This document shows positions 8,246 to 17,192 of a stretch of DNA of 64,000 bases, in pieces; position 1 is the stretch's first letter; each line of letters starts with the position of its first letter. Source of the stretch: Kitasatospora aureofaciens (lineage in GTDB: Bacteria; Actinomycetota; Actinomycetes; Streptomycetales; Streptomycetaceae); the NCBI RefSeq assembly GCF_001188955.3, contig NZ_JPRF03000025.1:1-64000 (forward strand), read 5' to 3'. The notes below the pieces were generated by a model, which saw nothing but the letters and a program-made list of their open reading frames with translations, made no database searches and was not told where the DNA came from. The position numbers and the translations under genes are program-made.

Positions 8246-9318
8246 CCACCATGACGACCGTCCCCGAGGACGCCCGGCCGCAGGTCGGCCCCAGGCTGAC
8301 CGCCAACCGGCTGCCCAGGTGGACCCCGCCCGCCGTCGCGGCCGGCTCGATCGCGGTCGGCTGCGGGATCGGCGCGGCCGCCGGGCTGCAGAGCCACCTC
8401 CAGTGGGGCCTGATCTCGGCCCTGCTGTTCCTGGTCGGCGGCTACCTGATCTCGGCCCAGGTCGAGGGCCGCCGCCAGGCCAAGGACCGGTTCGCCACCT
8501 CGGTGGTCTGGGTCGCCTTCATCCTGGCTGTCGTCCCGCTGGTCTCGCTGACCGTCTACACGGTCCAGCAGGGCATCGGGGTGGTGAACGGGAACTTCCT
8601 GAGCCACTCGATGAAGGGCGTGATCCAGTCCGGCCCCGGCGGCGGCATCTACCACGCGCTGCTCGGCACCCTCCAGCAGGTCGGCCTGGCCACCCTGATT
8701 GCCGCCCCGCTAGGCCTGCTGACCGCCGTCTACCTGGTCGAGTACGGCCGCGGCCGGCTCGCCAAGGCCGTCACCTTCTTCGTCGACGTCATGACGGGCG
8801 TGCCGTCCATCGTCGCCGGTCTGTTCATCCTCTCGCTGTGGAACCTCGCCCTGGGCTTCAGCTACTCCGGCTTCTCGGGCAGCCTCGCGCTGGCGATCCT
8901 GATGATCCCGGTCGTGGTCCGGTCCACCGAGGAGATGCTCAAGCTCGTCCCGAACGAGCTGCGCGAGGCCTCGTACGCCCTCGGCGTGCCGAAGTGGAAG
9001 ACCATCCTGAGGATCGTCCTCCCCACCGCGATCGGCGGCATCACCACCGGCGTGATGCTCGCGGTCGCCCGCATCACGGGCGAGACCGCCCCGGTGATGA
9101 TGCTGGTGTTCGGCGCCGACTACATCAACAGCAACCCGTTCGACGGACCGCAGCAGTCCCTGCCGATGTACATCTGGCAGCAGTACTCGGTGGTCAACAA
9201 CGACTTCGGCTACGCCCGCGCCTGGGGCGCCGCGCTGGTGCTGATCGCCTTCGTGATGGGGCTCAACCTCATCGCCCGGGGCATCGCACGCTGGCGCTCG
9301 CCCAAGGGCGGACACTGA
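8242..9318 (+). CDS. pstA: phosphate ABC transporter permease PstA
   Basis: 358 residues. The start ATG overlaps the pstC stop by 4 nt. About eight hydrophobic segments are seen, including two in an N-terminal extension before the conserved permease core. The PstA signature FFVDVMTGVPSIVAGLFI and the EAA-type loop LREASYALGVPKWKTILRIVLPTAIGG are present. It pairs with PstC to form the translocation path. Gene order pstS-C-A-B is the standard one. Confidence 0.95.
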   Translation: MTTMTTVPEDARPQVGPRLTANRLPRWTPPAVAAGSIAVGCGIGAAAGLQSHLQWGLISALLFLVGGYLISAQVEGRRQAKDRFATSVVWVAFILAVVPLVSLTVYTVQQGIGVVNGNFLSHSMKGVIQSGPGGGIYHALLGTLQQVGLATLIAAPLGLLTAVYLVEYGRGRLAKAVTFFVDVMTGVPSIVAGLFILSLWNLALGFSYSGFSGSLALAILMIPVVVRSTEEMLKLVPNELREASYALGVPKWKTILRIVLPTAIGGITTGVMLAVARITGETAPVMMLVFGADYINSNPFDGPQQSLPMYIWQQYSVVNNDFGYARAWGAALVLIAFVMGLNLIARGIARWRSPKGGH

Positions 9319-9361
9319 GCGACCGACTGACGCACGAAGACAGACGAGAGAAGCAACGATC

Positions 9362-10138
9362 ATGGCCAAGCGCATCGACGTCAGCGGACTGTCGGCCTAC
9401 TACGGCACCACCAAGGCCATCGAGGACATCTCGATGAGCATCGAACCCCGCTCGGTGACCGCCTTCATCGGCCCCTCCGGCTGCGGCAAGTCCACCTTCC
9501 TGCGCACCCTCAACCGGATGCACGAGGTGATCCCCGGCGCCCGGGTCGAGGGCAAGGTCCTCCTCGACGACGAGAACCTGTACGCCTCCAACGTCGACCC
9601 GGTCGCCGTGCGCCGTTCCATCGGCATGGTCTTCCAGCGCCCGAACCCGTTCCCGACCATGTCGATCTACGACAACGTGGTCGCCGGGCTCAGGCTCGCC
9701 GGTGTGAAGAAGAAGTCCGTTCTGGACGACGTGGTGGAGCGCTCGCTGAAGGGCGCCAACCTCTGGAAGGAGGTCCACAACCGGCTGAACAAGCCGGGGG
9801 CCGGCCTCTCCGGCGGTCAGCAGCAGCGACTGTGCATCGCCCGCGCCATCGCGGTCGAGCCCCAGGTGCTGCTGATGGACGAGCCCTGCTCCGCGCTCGA
9901 CCCGATCTCCACCCTCGCCATCGAGGACCTGATCGGCGAGCTGAAGTCGCAGTTCACCATCGTCATCGTCACCCACAACATGCAGCAGGCGGCCCGCGTC
10001 AGCGACCGCACCGCCTTCTTCAACCTGGCCGGCGTCGGCCAGCCGGGCAAGCTGATCGAGTTGGACGACACCCAGCGGATCTTCTCCAACCCGTCGGTGC
10101 AGGCGACCGAGGACTACATCTCCGGCCGCTTCGGCTAG
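9362..10138 (+). CDS. pstB: phosphate ABC transporter ATP-binding protein PstB
   Basis: 258 residues, normal family length. Walker A GPSGCGKS (about residues 37-44), the Q-loop at VFQRPNPFP, the ABC signature LSGGQQQRLCIARAIA, Walker B VLLMDEPCSALDP and the switch histidine in IVIVTHNMQQA are all visible. It hydrolyses ATP on the cytoplasmic face of PstCA. It follows pstA by 43 nt and has its own AAGCAACG-type leader. A strong hairpin lies downstream. Confidence 0.97.
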   Translation: MAKRIDVSGLSAYYGTTKAIEDISMSIEPRSVTAFIGPSGCGKSTFLRTLNRMHEVIPGARVEGKVLLDDENLYASNVDPVAVRRSIGMVFQRPNPFPTMSIYDNVVAGLRLAGVKKKSVLDDVVERSLKGANLWKEVHNRLNKPGAGLSGGQQQRLCIARAIAVEPQVLLMDEPCSALDPISTLAIEDLIGELKSQFTIVIVTHNMQQAARVSDRTAFFNLAGVGQPGKLIELDDTQRIFSNPSVQATEDYISGRFG

Positions 10139-10195
10139 ACCGGACCCCAGCTGTCCCGCGGTGCTGCATGGCGGTGCCGCCGCGGGGCATGAGGA

Positions 10196-10228
10196 AGGGC
10201 CCGCCCCCGAGATGTGGGGGCGGGCCCT
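10196..10228. terminator. bidirectional terminator between pstB and pit
   Basis: A perfect 13-bp inverted repeat, AGGGCCCGCCCCC at 10196-10208 with its complement at 10216-10228, and a 7-nt loop. It lies in the gap between the convergent pstB and pit genes and can serve both strands. No T-run. Confidence 0.75.
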
Positions 10229-10321
10229 GTCAGTTGCTCGCCCGCTCGGCTCCGGGGCGCTCGGAGCCGGTGCGGCTCGGGGCGGCGGACCGCCCATCGC
10301 GTCCGACCGTTCCGGCGGGGC

Positions 10322-11317
10322 TCAGCCCCAGAACAGGTGGACGAACCAGTACACCAGCGCGGCGACGACGGCGGCCGCCGGCATCGTGATGAACCAGCCG
10401 AGCACGATGTTCTTCGCGACGCCCCAGCGCACCGCGCGGAGCCGCTTGGTGGCGCCCGCGCCCATGATCGCCGCGGTGATCACGTGAGTGGTGGAGATCG
10501 GCGCCTTGAAGACGAACGACGTGATGTACATGACGACCGAGGAGGTGGCCTCGGCCGCGAAGCCCTGCGGCGGGTCCAGCTCGATGATCTTGCGGCCGAG
10601 CGTCCGCATGATCCGCCAGCCGCCCGCGTAGGTGCCCAGCGAGAGCATCGTCGCGCAGGAGATCTTCACCCAGACCGGGATGTCCCCGGCGGTCTGGTGG
10701 CCGGAGATGGTGAGCGCCATCACCACGATGCCCATGGTCTTCTGGGCGTCCTGGAGGCCGTGCGCCAGCGCCATCGCGGCGGCGGAGGCGGTCTGGGCCA
10801 CCCGGAAGTTGCGCTTGGCGCGGTGCGGGTTGGCCCGGCGGAAGATCCACAGGATCGCCAGCATCACGATGAAGCCGCCGATCAGGCCGACCACCGGCGA
10901 GAGGATCATCGGGATGACGATCTTGTCGATGACCCCGTTCCAGATCACCCCGATCCCGCCGGCCAGCGCCGCGCCCACCATGCCGCCGAACAGCGCGTGC
11001 GAGGAGGAGGACGGCAGGCCGAAGTACCAGGTGACCAGGTTCCAGGCGATCGCTCCGACCAGGGCGGCGAACAGGATCGCCATCCCCTGGTTGCCCTTGG
11101 GGGTCTCGATGATCCCCTGGGAGACGGTGTGCGCCACCCCGCTGCCCAGGAAGGCGCCGGCCAGGTTCATCACGGCGGCCATCGCGAGCGCGGCCCTCGG
11201 CGTCAGCGCCCGGGTGGAGACCGACGTGGCGATCGCGTTCGCCGAGTCGTGGAAGCCGTTGGTGTACGTGAAGAAGAACGCAACACCGATGACGGCGATG
11301 AGTGCTGCCATGTCCAC
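10322..11317 (-). CDS. pit: low-affinity inorganic phosphate transporter, PiT family
   Basis: 331 residues with about eight to nine membrane segments. PiT proteins import metal-phosphate by cation symport. The N-terminal family signature FTYTNGFHDSANAIATSVSTRAL and the internal SSSHALFGG and STTHVITAAIMG repeats (the PiT signature appears twice) are present. It starts 5 nt after the stop of the DUF47 gene, so the two form an operon. In Streptomyces this pair is expressed when phosphate is sufficient, opposite to pst. Confidence 0.94.
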   Translation of the reverse strand: MDMAALIAVIGVAFFFTYTNGFHDSANAIATSVSTRALTPRAALAMAAVMNLAGAFLGSGVAHTVSQGIIETPKGNQGMAILFAALVGAIAWNLVTWYFGLPSSSSHALFGGMVGAALAGGIGVIWNGVIDKIVIPMILSPVVGLIGGFIVMLAILWIFRRANPHRAKRNFRVAQTASAAAMALAHGLQDAQKTMGIVVMALTISGHQTAGDIPVWVKISCATMLSLGTYAGGWRIMRTLGRKIIELDPPQGFAAEATSSVVMYITSFVFKAPISTTHVITAAIMGAGATKRLRAVRWGVAKNIVLGWFITMPAAAVVAALVYWFVHLFWG

Positions 11318-11322
11318 GAGGG

Positions 11323-11943
11323 TCAGGACTCCTTGACGGCGATGGTCTCCACCGTGTTGGCGACGTGCTCGAACGCGTCCGCCGCCTCCTCAAGGACGTC
11401 CACGACCTGCTTGAGCTTGAGCACCTCGATGGCGTCGTACTGGCCGGAGAACAGGTGGGCGAGCAGCTTGCGGTGGATCTGGTCGGCCTGGTTCTCCAGC
11501 CGGTTGACCTCGATCCAGTACTCGGTGAGGTTGGACATGCTGCGCAGGTTCGGCATCGCTTCGGCGGTGAGCTCCGCGGCGCGCGCCAGCACCTCGATCT
11601 GCTGCTCGATGCCCTTCGGCAGGGTCTGGATGTCGTAGAGGACGACCAGGTCGACGGCCTCCTCCATGAAGTCCATGATGTCGTCCAGCGACGAGGCGAG
11701 GCTGTAGATGTCCTCGCGGTCGAAGGGCGTGATGAAGGAGGAGTTCAGCTGGTGGAAGACGGCATGGGTGGTGTCGTCCCCGGCGTGCTCGGCGGCGCGC
11801 ATGCGCTCGACGATCTCCGCGCGGGCCGAGACGTCTGATCCCAGCAGTTCCAGCAGGAGCTTCGATCCGACGACGAGGTTCTCCGCGGCGGCGGCGAACA
11901 TGTCGTAGAAACTCGTCTCCTTCGGGGTCAGGCTAAAACGCAC
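11323..11943 (-). CDS. DUF47 PhoU-like phosphate transport regulator
   Basis: 206 residues, mostly helical. It reads as a DUF47/PhoU-like protein (FSLTPKETSFYDMFAAAAENLVVG near the start and paired helices with EHAGDDTTH and ENQADQIHRKLL, acidic/His clusters that bind metal in PhoU folds). Such proteins sit beside PiT transporters and are thought to control them. The frame is open upstream to 12285, but the GTG at 11943 has a GGAG site 6-8 nt before it and begins at the conserved domain. It is the first gene of a two-gene operon with pit and is divergent from csoR; the roughly 360-bp gap between them has no clear PHO box. Confidence 0.9.
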   Translation of the reverse strand: MRFSLTPKETSFYDMFAAAAENLVVGSKLLLELLGSDVSARAEIVERMRAAEHAGDDTTHAVFHQLNSSFITPFDREDIYSLASSLDDIMDFMEEAVDLVVLYDIQTLPKGIEQQIEVLARAAELTAEAMPNLRSMSNLTEYWIEVNRLENQADQIHRKLLAHLFSGQYDAIEVLKLKQVVDVLEEAADAFEHVANTVETIAVKES

Positions 11944-12303
11944 GGAAATCTCCGATGTGCGGGGTAGGGACTGAACGATGCTAGGTGCAACCGAGCGCGA
12001 TCGCGCAAACGGGGTGGTGACCAGGGAGGCGGAACCTCCCCTTCCGTTCGGCTGCCGAACCGGCCGACCCGGACCGCACGGCCATGTGCGGACGTGATTC
12101 CCCAGTCTGACGGAACCCCGCCCCGATTGCCCCCGGCCTGCGTGTGCGGGACCGGGGCGCCGCTCAGACGGGTGAACCCCGCGCCGACCCCCCACCAGGC
12201 CGTTCGGCACATGCCGGGTGGGCCGTCGGAACACCACGGAGGGCCCCGGTGTTGGACACTGGTGGCCGACGCAGCCACCAGGCACTCAGACGAAGGCGGG
12301 CCG

Positions 12304-12687
12304 ATGACCACGACGCAAGCGCGCACCGAGCCGGACCACGCGTCCGGCACCGACCCGCACGCCGGCACCCCCACCACCGCCGCGGCGCACGGGAACGGGC
12401 ACGGCCCGCACGGCTACAGCGCGCAGAAGGACGCCCACCTCAAGCGGCTGCGCCGGATCGAGGGCCAGATCCGCGGTCTCCAGCGGATGGTCGACGAGGA
12501 CGTCTACTGCATCGACGTGCTCACCCAGGTCTCGGCCAGCACCAAGGCGCTGCAGTCCTTCGCGCTCTCCCTGTTGGAGGAGCACCTGCGGCACTGCGTC
12601 GCCGCGGCCGCCGAACAGGGCGGCGTCGAACTGGACGCCAAGGTGGCGGAGGCCTCGGCCGCGATCGGCCGGCTGCTGCGCAGCTGA
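12304..12687 (+). CDS. csoR: copper-sensing transcriptional repressor CsoR
   Basis: 127 residues. CsoR repressors hold copper-export promoters shut until Cu(I) binds. The Cu(I) ligands are all present: Cys69 (in DVYCIDVLTQ), His94 and Cys98 (in LEEHLRHCV), with the HxxxC spacing of true copper sensors. Helix 1 has HLKRLRRIEGQIRGLQRM. An N-terminal tail of about 40 residues is rich in His and Gly. The frame extends upstream to 12094, but the ATG at 12304 follows GGCGGG and matches the family. S. lividans/coelicolor CsoR lies next to the same DUF47-pit pair. I found no classical CsoR operator palindrome immediately upstream. Confidence 0.92.
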   Translation: MTTTQARTEPDHASGTDPHAGTPTTAAAHGNGHGPHGYSAQKDAHLKRLRRIEGQIRGLQRMVDEDVYCIDVLTQVSASTKALQSFALSLLEEHLRHCVAAAAEQGGVELDAKVAEASAAIGRLLRS

Positions 12688-12722
12688 GCCCGGCCCCGCA
12701 CGGCCGGCCCGGGCAGCGGCCG

Positions 12723-12911
12723 TCAGCCGTCGCCCTCCCGCTCGGTCCGGGCCGGGTCCACCCGGTCCAGCAGCACCTCGTCGATCCGCTCGGTCGGCAG
12801 CCGCTCACCGGTGCTGGCCGTCGCGGCGATCATCAGCTCGCCGGTCAGCTCGATCTCGTCGAGGGCCGCGTCGTCGTGACCGCCGCTGCGGCCGCCCGTG
12901 GACGACACCAC
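12723..12911 (-). CDS. small conserved-looking hypothetical protein
   Basis: About 62 residues, acidic. The central part ALDEIELTGELMIAATAS and the end LPTERIDEVLL look like a real folded short protein with protein-like composition. No known domain is recognised. The frame opens at 12998; the GTG at 12911 is chosen because GAAGGGG lies about 8 nt before it. GTGs at 12917 and 12920 are alternatives. It converges with csoR. Function unknown. Confidence 0.55.
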   Translation of the reverse strand: MVSSTGGRSGGHDDAALDEIELTGELMIAATASTGERLPTERIDEVLLDRVDPARTEREGDG

Positions 12912-13067
12912 CTGCACCACCCCTTCAGTGCCTCGCCAGCCCGGGCGGCAGCCACCCGGCGTCCAGCCTAGGCACTCCGGGGCCCGTCCACATGGCACGG
13001 ACGGGCCATCTCGGCGCCGCCGAAACGGGTGGCCGTCGCTCCCCGCGCGGCCACCCGCCCCGGCGGC

Positions 13068-13967
13068 CTACTTCGGGCTCTCCGAGGGCTTCATCTGGTA
13101 GATGTCCGAGGCCGGCGGCTCGGCCGCCTCGACCGGCTTGCCGAAGTCCGAGAGCGAGGTGGTGGAGGTGACCTTCACCTGGTCCTTGGCCTCCTTCGAC
13201 CCGGCCACCCCGGCGAAGGTGAACACCTCGACCACCTTGTGCAGCCGGCCATGGTCGTCCAGCCAGGCGTCGTACGGGACCTCCTTGACGGTGAAGGTCT
13301 GCCCGCCCGTCCGCAGGCCGTCCCCGCCCCGGCCGCCGGTGGCGTCGGCGGCCTTGGCCAGGTCCAGGGTGCCCCGGTAGTGGTGCAGCGGCACGCCGTC
13401 CACGGTCTCCGTGCCCACCAGGTCGGCCTTCTGCACCCCGCGCAGCGCACCCGCCGCCGAGGCCGGGTCGGTGGCGCCGCTGCTGACCAGGTTGCCGTCC
13501 GGCAGCTGGCGCACGTCCAGCTTGACCCACTTGCCCTCGGGCACCTTGGCCCCGCTGTTCTGCAGGTAGACCGTGCCCGGCAGGACCACCTCGACGATCT
13601 TCCCGGTGGTGGCCGCGCCCGGAGGCACCTGGACCTCCAGCCGGCCGATCCGCTTCACGTAGTCGTAGCCGCCGCTCCCGCTGAACGAGGCCTTCTTGTC
13701 GGCGGACTCGGTGACCAGCTCGGTGGCGGCGTGCGCGGAGCCGGTGCGGCCGGTGATGTCGGCGGCGTTGCGCACCGCCGTCACCGGGTCCGCGGCCAGA
13801 TGGTCGGCGGCGGCCGACTGCTGGTCGGACGAGCCGCCGCCGGAGCGGCCCGAGCAGCCGGCGGCTCCCGCGGCCAGGGCGGCGGCGAGCAGGGCGGCCC
13901 CGGCCGCCGAGCGCAGGTGCGGCCGCGGACGGCGCGCTGGCCGCCCGGTTCGCTGCTGGTCGGTCAT
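13068..13967 (-). CDS. putative LppX/LprG-like lipoprotein
   Basis: 299 residues. A twin-arginine-free signal peptide ends in a lipobox-like AAGC with Cys38, so export and lipid anchoring are likely. The mature part has alternating beta-strand and loop pattern (KIVEVVLPGTVYLQNSG, KWVKLDVRQL, HHYRGTLDLAKA, VPYDAWLDDHGRLHKVVE), which resembles the LppX_LprAFG/LolA-like fold of actinobacterial lipoproteins. Family members bind lipids or act in envelope assembly; the ligand here is unknown. The ATG at 13967 has GAGG 6 nt upstream and is preferred over the ATG at 13973. Confidence 0.72.
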   Translation of the reverse strand: MTDQQRTGRPARRPRPHLRSAAGAALLAAALAAGAAGCSGRSGGGSSDQQSAAADHLAADPVTAVRNAADITGRTGSAHAATELVTESADKKASFSGSGGYDYVKRIGRLEVQVPPGAATTGKIVEVVLPGTVYLQNSGAKVPEGKWVKLDVRQLPDGNLVSSGATDPASAAGALRGVQKADLVGTETVDGVPLHHYRGTLDLAKAADATGGRGGDGLRTGGQTFTVKEVPYDAWLDDHGRLHKVVEVFTFAGVAGSKEAKDQVKVTSTTSLSDFGKPVEAAEPPASDIYQMKPSESPK

Positions 13968-14128
13968 CTTCATCCTCGCGACAACCCCCTCGGGCCCGAC
14001 TGCCCCGCCGGACACCCCCGGGTGGGCAGAGCTCTTTCCGGGCAAACGAGTTGGGCCGCGAAGGGTTACGGGAAGCGGGCGGACCCGGGCGTCGCGCCCC
14101 GGCCGTCCGACGCGTTACGGTGAACCAC

Positions 14129-14323
14129 GTGCACAGTGAGCTGCCGGCCGTCCCCGGCACCACCCCGATGCCCGAGCACCGCGTCGCGGTCAGCGAACGC
14201 GGTTCCTTCGCCTTCGCGGCCTGCAGCTGCGGCTGGTACTCCGCCGCCCGCCGCTCCCGCGACCTGGCCCGCCGAGAGGCGGCCGACCACGCCGCCGGGT
14301 ACGGCAGCGAGCCCACGGACTAG
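14129..14323 (+). CDS. small conserved hypothetical protein with a CxC motif
   Basis: 64 residues. The core reads RVAVSERGSFAFAACSCGWYSAARRSRDLARREA, with a CSC pair that could bind metal. I recall similar short proteins in other streptomycetes but no function. The frame is open from 14051. The GTG at 14129 is chosen because a TACGGT -10 box (14116-14121) ends 7 nt before it, so the message is probably leaderless; a GTG at 14120 is the alternative. Divergent from the lipoprotein gene. Confidence 0.65.
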   Translation: MHSELPAVPGTTPMPEHRVAVSERGSFAFAACSCGWYSAARRSRDLARREAADHAAGYGSEPTD

Positions 14324-14353
14324 TCGGGCCGTACCTTCCGGATCACGCCGGGG

Positions 14354-15073
14354 TCAGGCCGCGAGGTCGGACTCCGGCGGCTGCTCCTCGGAACGCACCG
14401 CCCCGCGCCCGCGCCGACGGCCGCGCTGGGCCGAGCCCCGGGCCGTACCGCCGCGCTCCGGCGCCCGGATCAGCGGCGCGACCGCCGTCCGGCCCAACGC
14501 GTGGCAGAACGGGACCAGCACCGCCATCGCGATCGGCGCCAGCAGCAGCACCACGGCGACGGCGAGGGCGTAGCCGCCGATCACGTCGGTCGGGTAGTGG
14601 ACGCCCATGAACATCCGGCAGAAGCCCTGCAGCAGCGCCAGGCCGCCGGCGATCCAGCCCAACTTCCGGTTCACCAGGAACAGTGAGACCGCGACGGCCA
14701 TCGTCATGGTCGAGTGGTCGCTGACGAAGGAGTGGGTGCCGGCCTTGCCGTCCACCAGCACCAGCAGTCCCGGGTGGTCGACGAAGGGCCGGGGACGGTC
14801 CACGATCGCGGCGATCGGCAGGTTGGCCAGCTCGGCGACGGCCACCGAGAGCGGCACCCAGAGCAGCCCGGCGATCGCCACCGGAGCGTCCGGGCGGCGC
14901 CTGGCCTGCAGCCAGCCCACCAGCCCGAGCATCGCCAGGCCGATCAGGATGCCGTACTCGCCGATCCACGAGACCAGGTGGTCCAGCCACTGCGGGGAGC
15001 TCTTGGCCAGGCCGTTCACGGCGTAGAGCAGGCCGAGGTCGGGGTTGGTCGTGTCGGCAAGCGGCGTCGACAC
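14354..15073 (-). CDS. PAP2-family membrane phosphatase
   Basis: 239 residues with about five to six membrane segments and an Arg-rich C-terminal tail. The three PAP2 motifs are seen in order: DRPRPF (motif 1, without the usual leading Lys spacing), SFVSDHSTMTM (motif 2, with SDHS where PSGH is usual) and CRMFMGVHYPTDVIGGY (motif 3 with the catalytic His). Such enzymes remove phosphate from lipid phosphates, for example undecaprenyl pyrophosphate. The GTG at 15073 follows AAGGAGG at ideal spacing and is preferred over the upstream start at 15100. Confidence 0.88.
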   Translation of the reverse strand: MSTPLADTTNPDLGLLYAVNGLAKSSPQWLDHLVSWIGEYGILIGLAMLGLVGWLQARRRPDAPVAIAGLLWVPLSVAVAELANLPIAAIVDRPRPFVDHPGLLVLVDGKAGTHSFVSDHSTMTMAVAVSLFLVNRKLGWIAGGLALLQGFCRMFMGVHYPTDVIGGYALAVAVVLLLAPIAMAVLVPFCHALGRTAVAPLIRAPERGGTARGSAQRGRRRGRGAVRSEEQPPESDLAA

Positions 15074-15301
15074 GCCGTACCTCCTTCTGGTCCGCTGCAC
15101 CTGTGCGTTCCCGCCGGGGCCCGCCCCGCGCGGAACGCTGACGAGGGGCCACCGGACCCAACGTCATCGCCGGGACACAGCGTTCCACGGAAACGCGGGG
15201 TTATGGAAACTTGACTCAGCGTCCACAGCCCGCACACAGATCGACGGACGACTCGGCCGGTCCCACCGGTTCCATCCGTGCGGTGACGGCCGGCAGGGCC
15301 T

Positions 15302-16435
15302 TCACGGCCGGCCCACCGCCGTCGGCGCGGGCGGGGCGGCGGCCGCGGGGCGGCCGGTGGCGGCCGGGGTGGTCGGTGCCGTGGTGCCGGGGCGGCTCGG
15401 GGGCTGGACCGCGCCGTTGCCGTTGTTGTCGCGGGTGGGCAGCGCCTGGGCACCGTCCGAGGTCACCCGGGTCGCCCCGATGTACTCCCTGGTGTCGATC
15501 TTGTCGTAGCGGATCACCGCCCCGGTGTGGGGTGCGTTGATCATGTAGCCGCCGCCGACGTAGATCCCCACGTGGTGGATGCTCCGCGGATCGCTCAGGT
15601 CCGTCGCGAAGAACACCAGGTCCCCCGGCCGCAGCTGATCGCGCGACGGGTGCGGCCCGGCGTACCACTGGTCGTTGGCCACCCGCGGCAGCTCGATGCC
15701 CACGGTGGCGAACGCCGCCTTGGTGAGCCCGGAGCAGTCGAACTGCCCGTTCTGCGAGGACAGGCCCTCACCGCCCCACAGGTACGGCGTGCCGAGCTTG
15801 GTCTGGGCGAAGTAGATCGCGCCGGCCGACTGCGCGGACACCTCCACCGGCGCGGTCGGCGCGGTGAAACTGCGGGCCATCGCCTGGATGTTCCGCACGT
15901 AGCCCTGGGTTTCCTTGTACGGCGGGATGCCCCCGTTCTTCGTCACCGCGTACGGGCCGGCGTTGTAGGCGGCCAGCAGGTTCGCCTGCGGGTCGCCCGG
16001 CACCCCCGAGACGTCCTTGGCCAGCGCGCAGTCGTACACCGCCGCCGTGGCGATCGCGTCGTACGGGTTCCAGACGTCCTTCTTGCCGTCCCCGTCCCCG
16101 TCCGTGGCGTACACCGGCCAGGTCCCCGGCATGAACTGCGCCATTCCCTGCGCTCCGACCGGGGATTGGGCCCTCGGATCGAAACCGCTTTCCTGGTACA
16201 GCTGCGCGGCGAGCATCGGCGGGGAGATCTCCGGGCAGAGCGATCCCCACTTCTGGAAGGTGTCCTGATAGGCCGCCGGGACCGTTCCGGGAGAGAGCGC
16301 GGAGCGATTGGCCGACTGCTGCGGCGTCCCACTTGCCGCATATGTCCCCATCGTCACCAGGCCGAGGAATCCGAACGCGACAACTCCCGCCGCAGCGGCG
16401 GCCGTACCGGCCTTCCGGAGTACCATCAGCACCAT
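15302..16435 (-). CDS. secreted lytic transglycosylase / NlpC-P60 peptidoglycan hydrolase
   Basis: 377 residues. Order: N-terminal signal or anchor segment (about 10-33), a transglycosylase SLT domain (about 60-180; QLYQESGFDPRAQSPVGAQGMAQFMP with the catalytic Glu, then NLLAAYNAGPYAV), an NlpC/P60 domain (about 200-330; FDCSGLTKAAFATVGIELPR with the catalytic Cys, LRPGDLVFF, HHVGIYVGGGYMINAP with the His) and a Pro/Ala-rich tail. The two activities cut glycan strands and stem peptides. The same domain pair is found in CwlT-type hydrolases of Gram-positive conjugation systems. It is divergent from a VirB-like gene set, which suggests it opens the wall for that machine. The first ATG is taken as start. 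Confidence 0.9.
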   Translation of the reverse strand: MVLMVLRKAGTAAAAAGVVAFGFLGLVTMGTYAASGTPQQSANRSALSPGTVPAAYQDTFQKWGSLCPEISPPMLAAQLYQESGFDPRAQSPVGAQGMAQFMPGTWPVYATDGDGDGKKDVWNPYDAIATAAVYDCALAKDVSGVPGDPQANLLAAYNAGPYAVTKNGGIPPYKETQGYVRNIQAMARSFTAPTAPVEVSAQSAGAIYFAQTKLGTPYLWGGEGLSSQNGQFDCSGLTKAAFATVGIELPRVANDQWYAGPHPSRDQLRPGDLVFFATDLSDPRSIHHVGIYVGGGYMINAPHTGAVIRYDKIDTREYIGATRVTSDGAQALPTRDNNGNGAVQPPSRPGTTAPTTPAATGRPAAAAPPAPTAVGRP

Positions 16436-16674
16436 CCCGACGAATCGTCAGTCGAAGTGTCCCGGAAGGCGTTGCTCACCGCAATCATCAGAGATACAAA
16501 GAGTGAGCGCTATCCTTCGTACGGTGGACATCCTCGCGTACGTGTCCGATGCCTCACGACCAATCCGCGAGAAGTAGCCAAGTCGACATCAGATCTGGCC
16601 AAGAATAGGCACCGACCCTTCGCGCGGGCGGGGTCAGGGCCCTTGAATTTGCCTGATCGGGCGGTGAGATGGAA

Positions 16675-17025
16675 ATGAACCTGAGCAGCGTGCACACCTA
16701 TGCGGTCGGCCACCTGGCCGAGGACCCCCCCAAGAAGCCGAGCATCGACACGATCATCGGCGGGATCGCCCCCGACTGGGGCCCGTTCGCGACCCTCGGG
16801 TCGGAGGCCCGGGTGATGGTCGAGGTCATCATGGCCCTCGCCATCATCCTCTGCCTCGGCATCGCGGCCTGGGGCGCGGCCAAACAGCGGATCGGCGCGA
16901 CCGCGATGCGCGACAGCTTCGGCGCCGAACAGGGCAAGGGACTGATCATCGCCGGGCTGACCGGCGTGTTCATCATCGGATCACTCGGCACTCTGTTCAC
17001 CATTGTCTACGGCATGGCGATCTGA
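16675..17025 (+). CDS. small two-TM membrane protein, VirB2/pilin-like position
   Basis: 116 residues. Two hydrophobic segments (about 45-65 and 88-112) flank a short basic loop with KQRIGATAMRD and a Gly-rich EQGKGLIIAG. This size and layout are like VirB2-type subunits or TcpB-like small membrane proteins of type IV secretion systems, but sequence alone does not prove it. GGTGAG lies 7 nt before the ATG at 16675; the ATG at 16669 is the alternative. It is the first gene of a plus-strand set running to the VirB4-like ATPase. The 16436-16668 gap upstream holds only the divergent promoter region. Confidence 0.65.
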   Translation: MNLSSVHTYAVGHLAEDPPKKPSIDTIIGGIAPDWGPFATLGSEARVMVEVIMALAIILCLGIAAWGAAKQRIGATAMRDSFGAEQGKGLIIAGLTGVFIIGSLGTLFTIVYGMAI

Positions 17026-17192
17026 CGATAGGACAGCAGTGATCCGGCCCGACTGAGGGCAGGTTCCCCGCCCGGACCCCACCAGTGGCCGACCAGCCAG
17101 GACCCCACCCCCGTTCCCACCCTCCGTCCGCGCCCGCCCCGGGGCGGAGGGCCCCCGGAGCCGCCCCGGCTCCCCGCACCAGGAGGGCCGCC

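Noticed and set aside
12180..12303. CsoR operator before csoR
   Set aside because: No C-run/G-run palindrome of the CsoR type is visible; autoregulation may use a site I cannot see.
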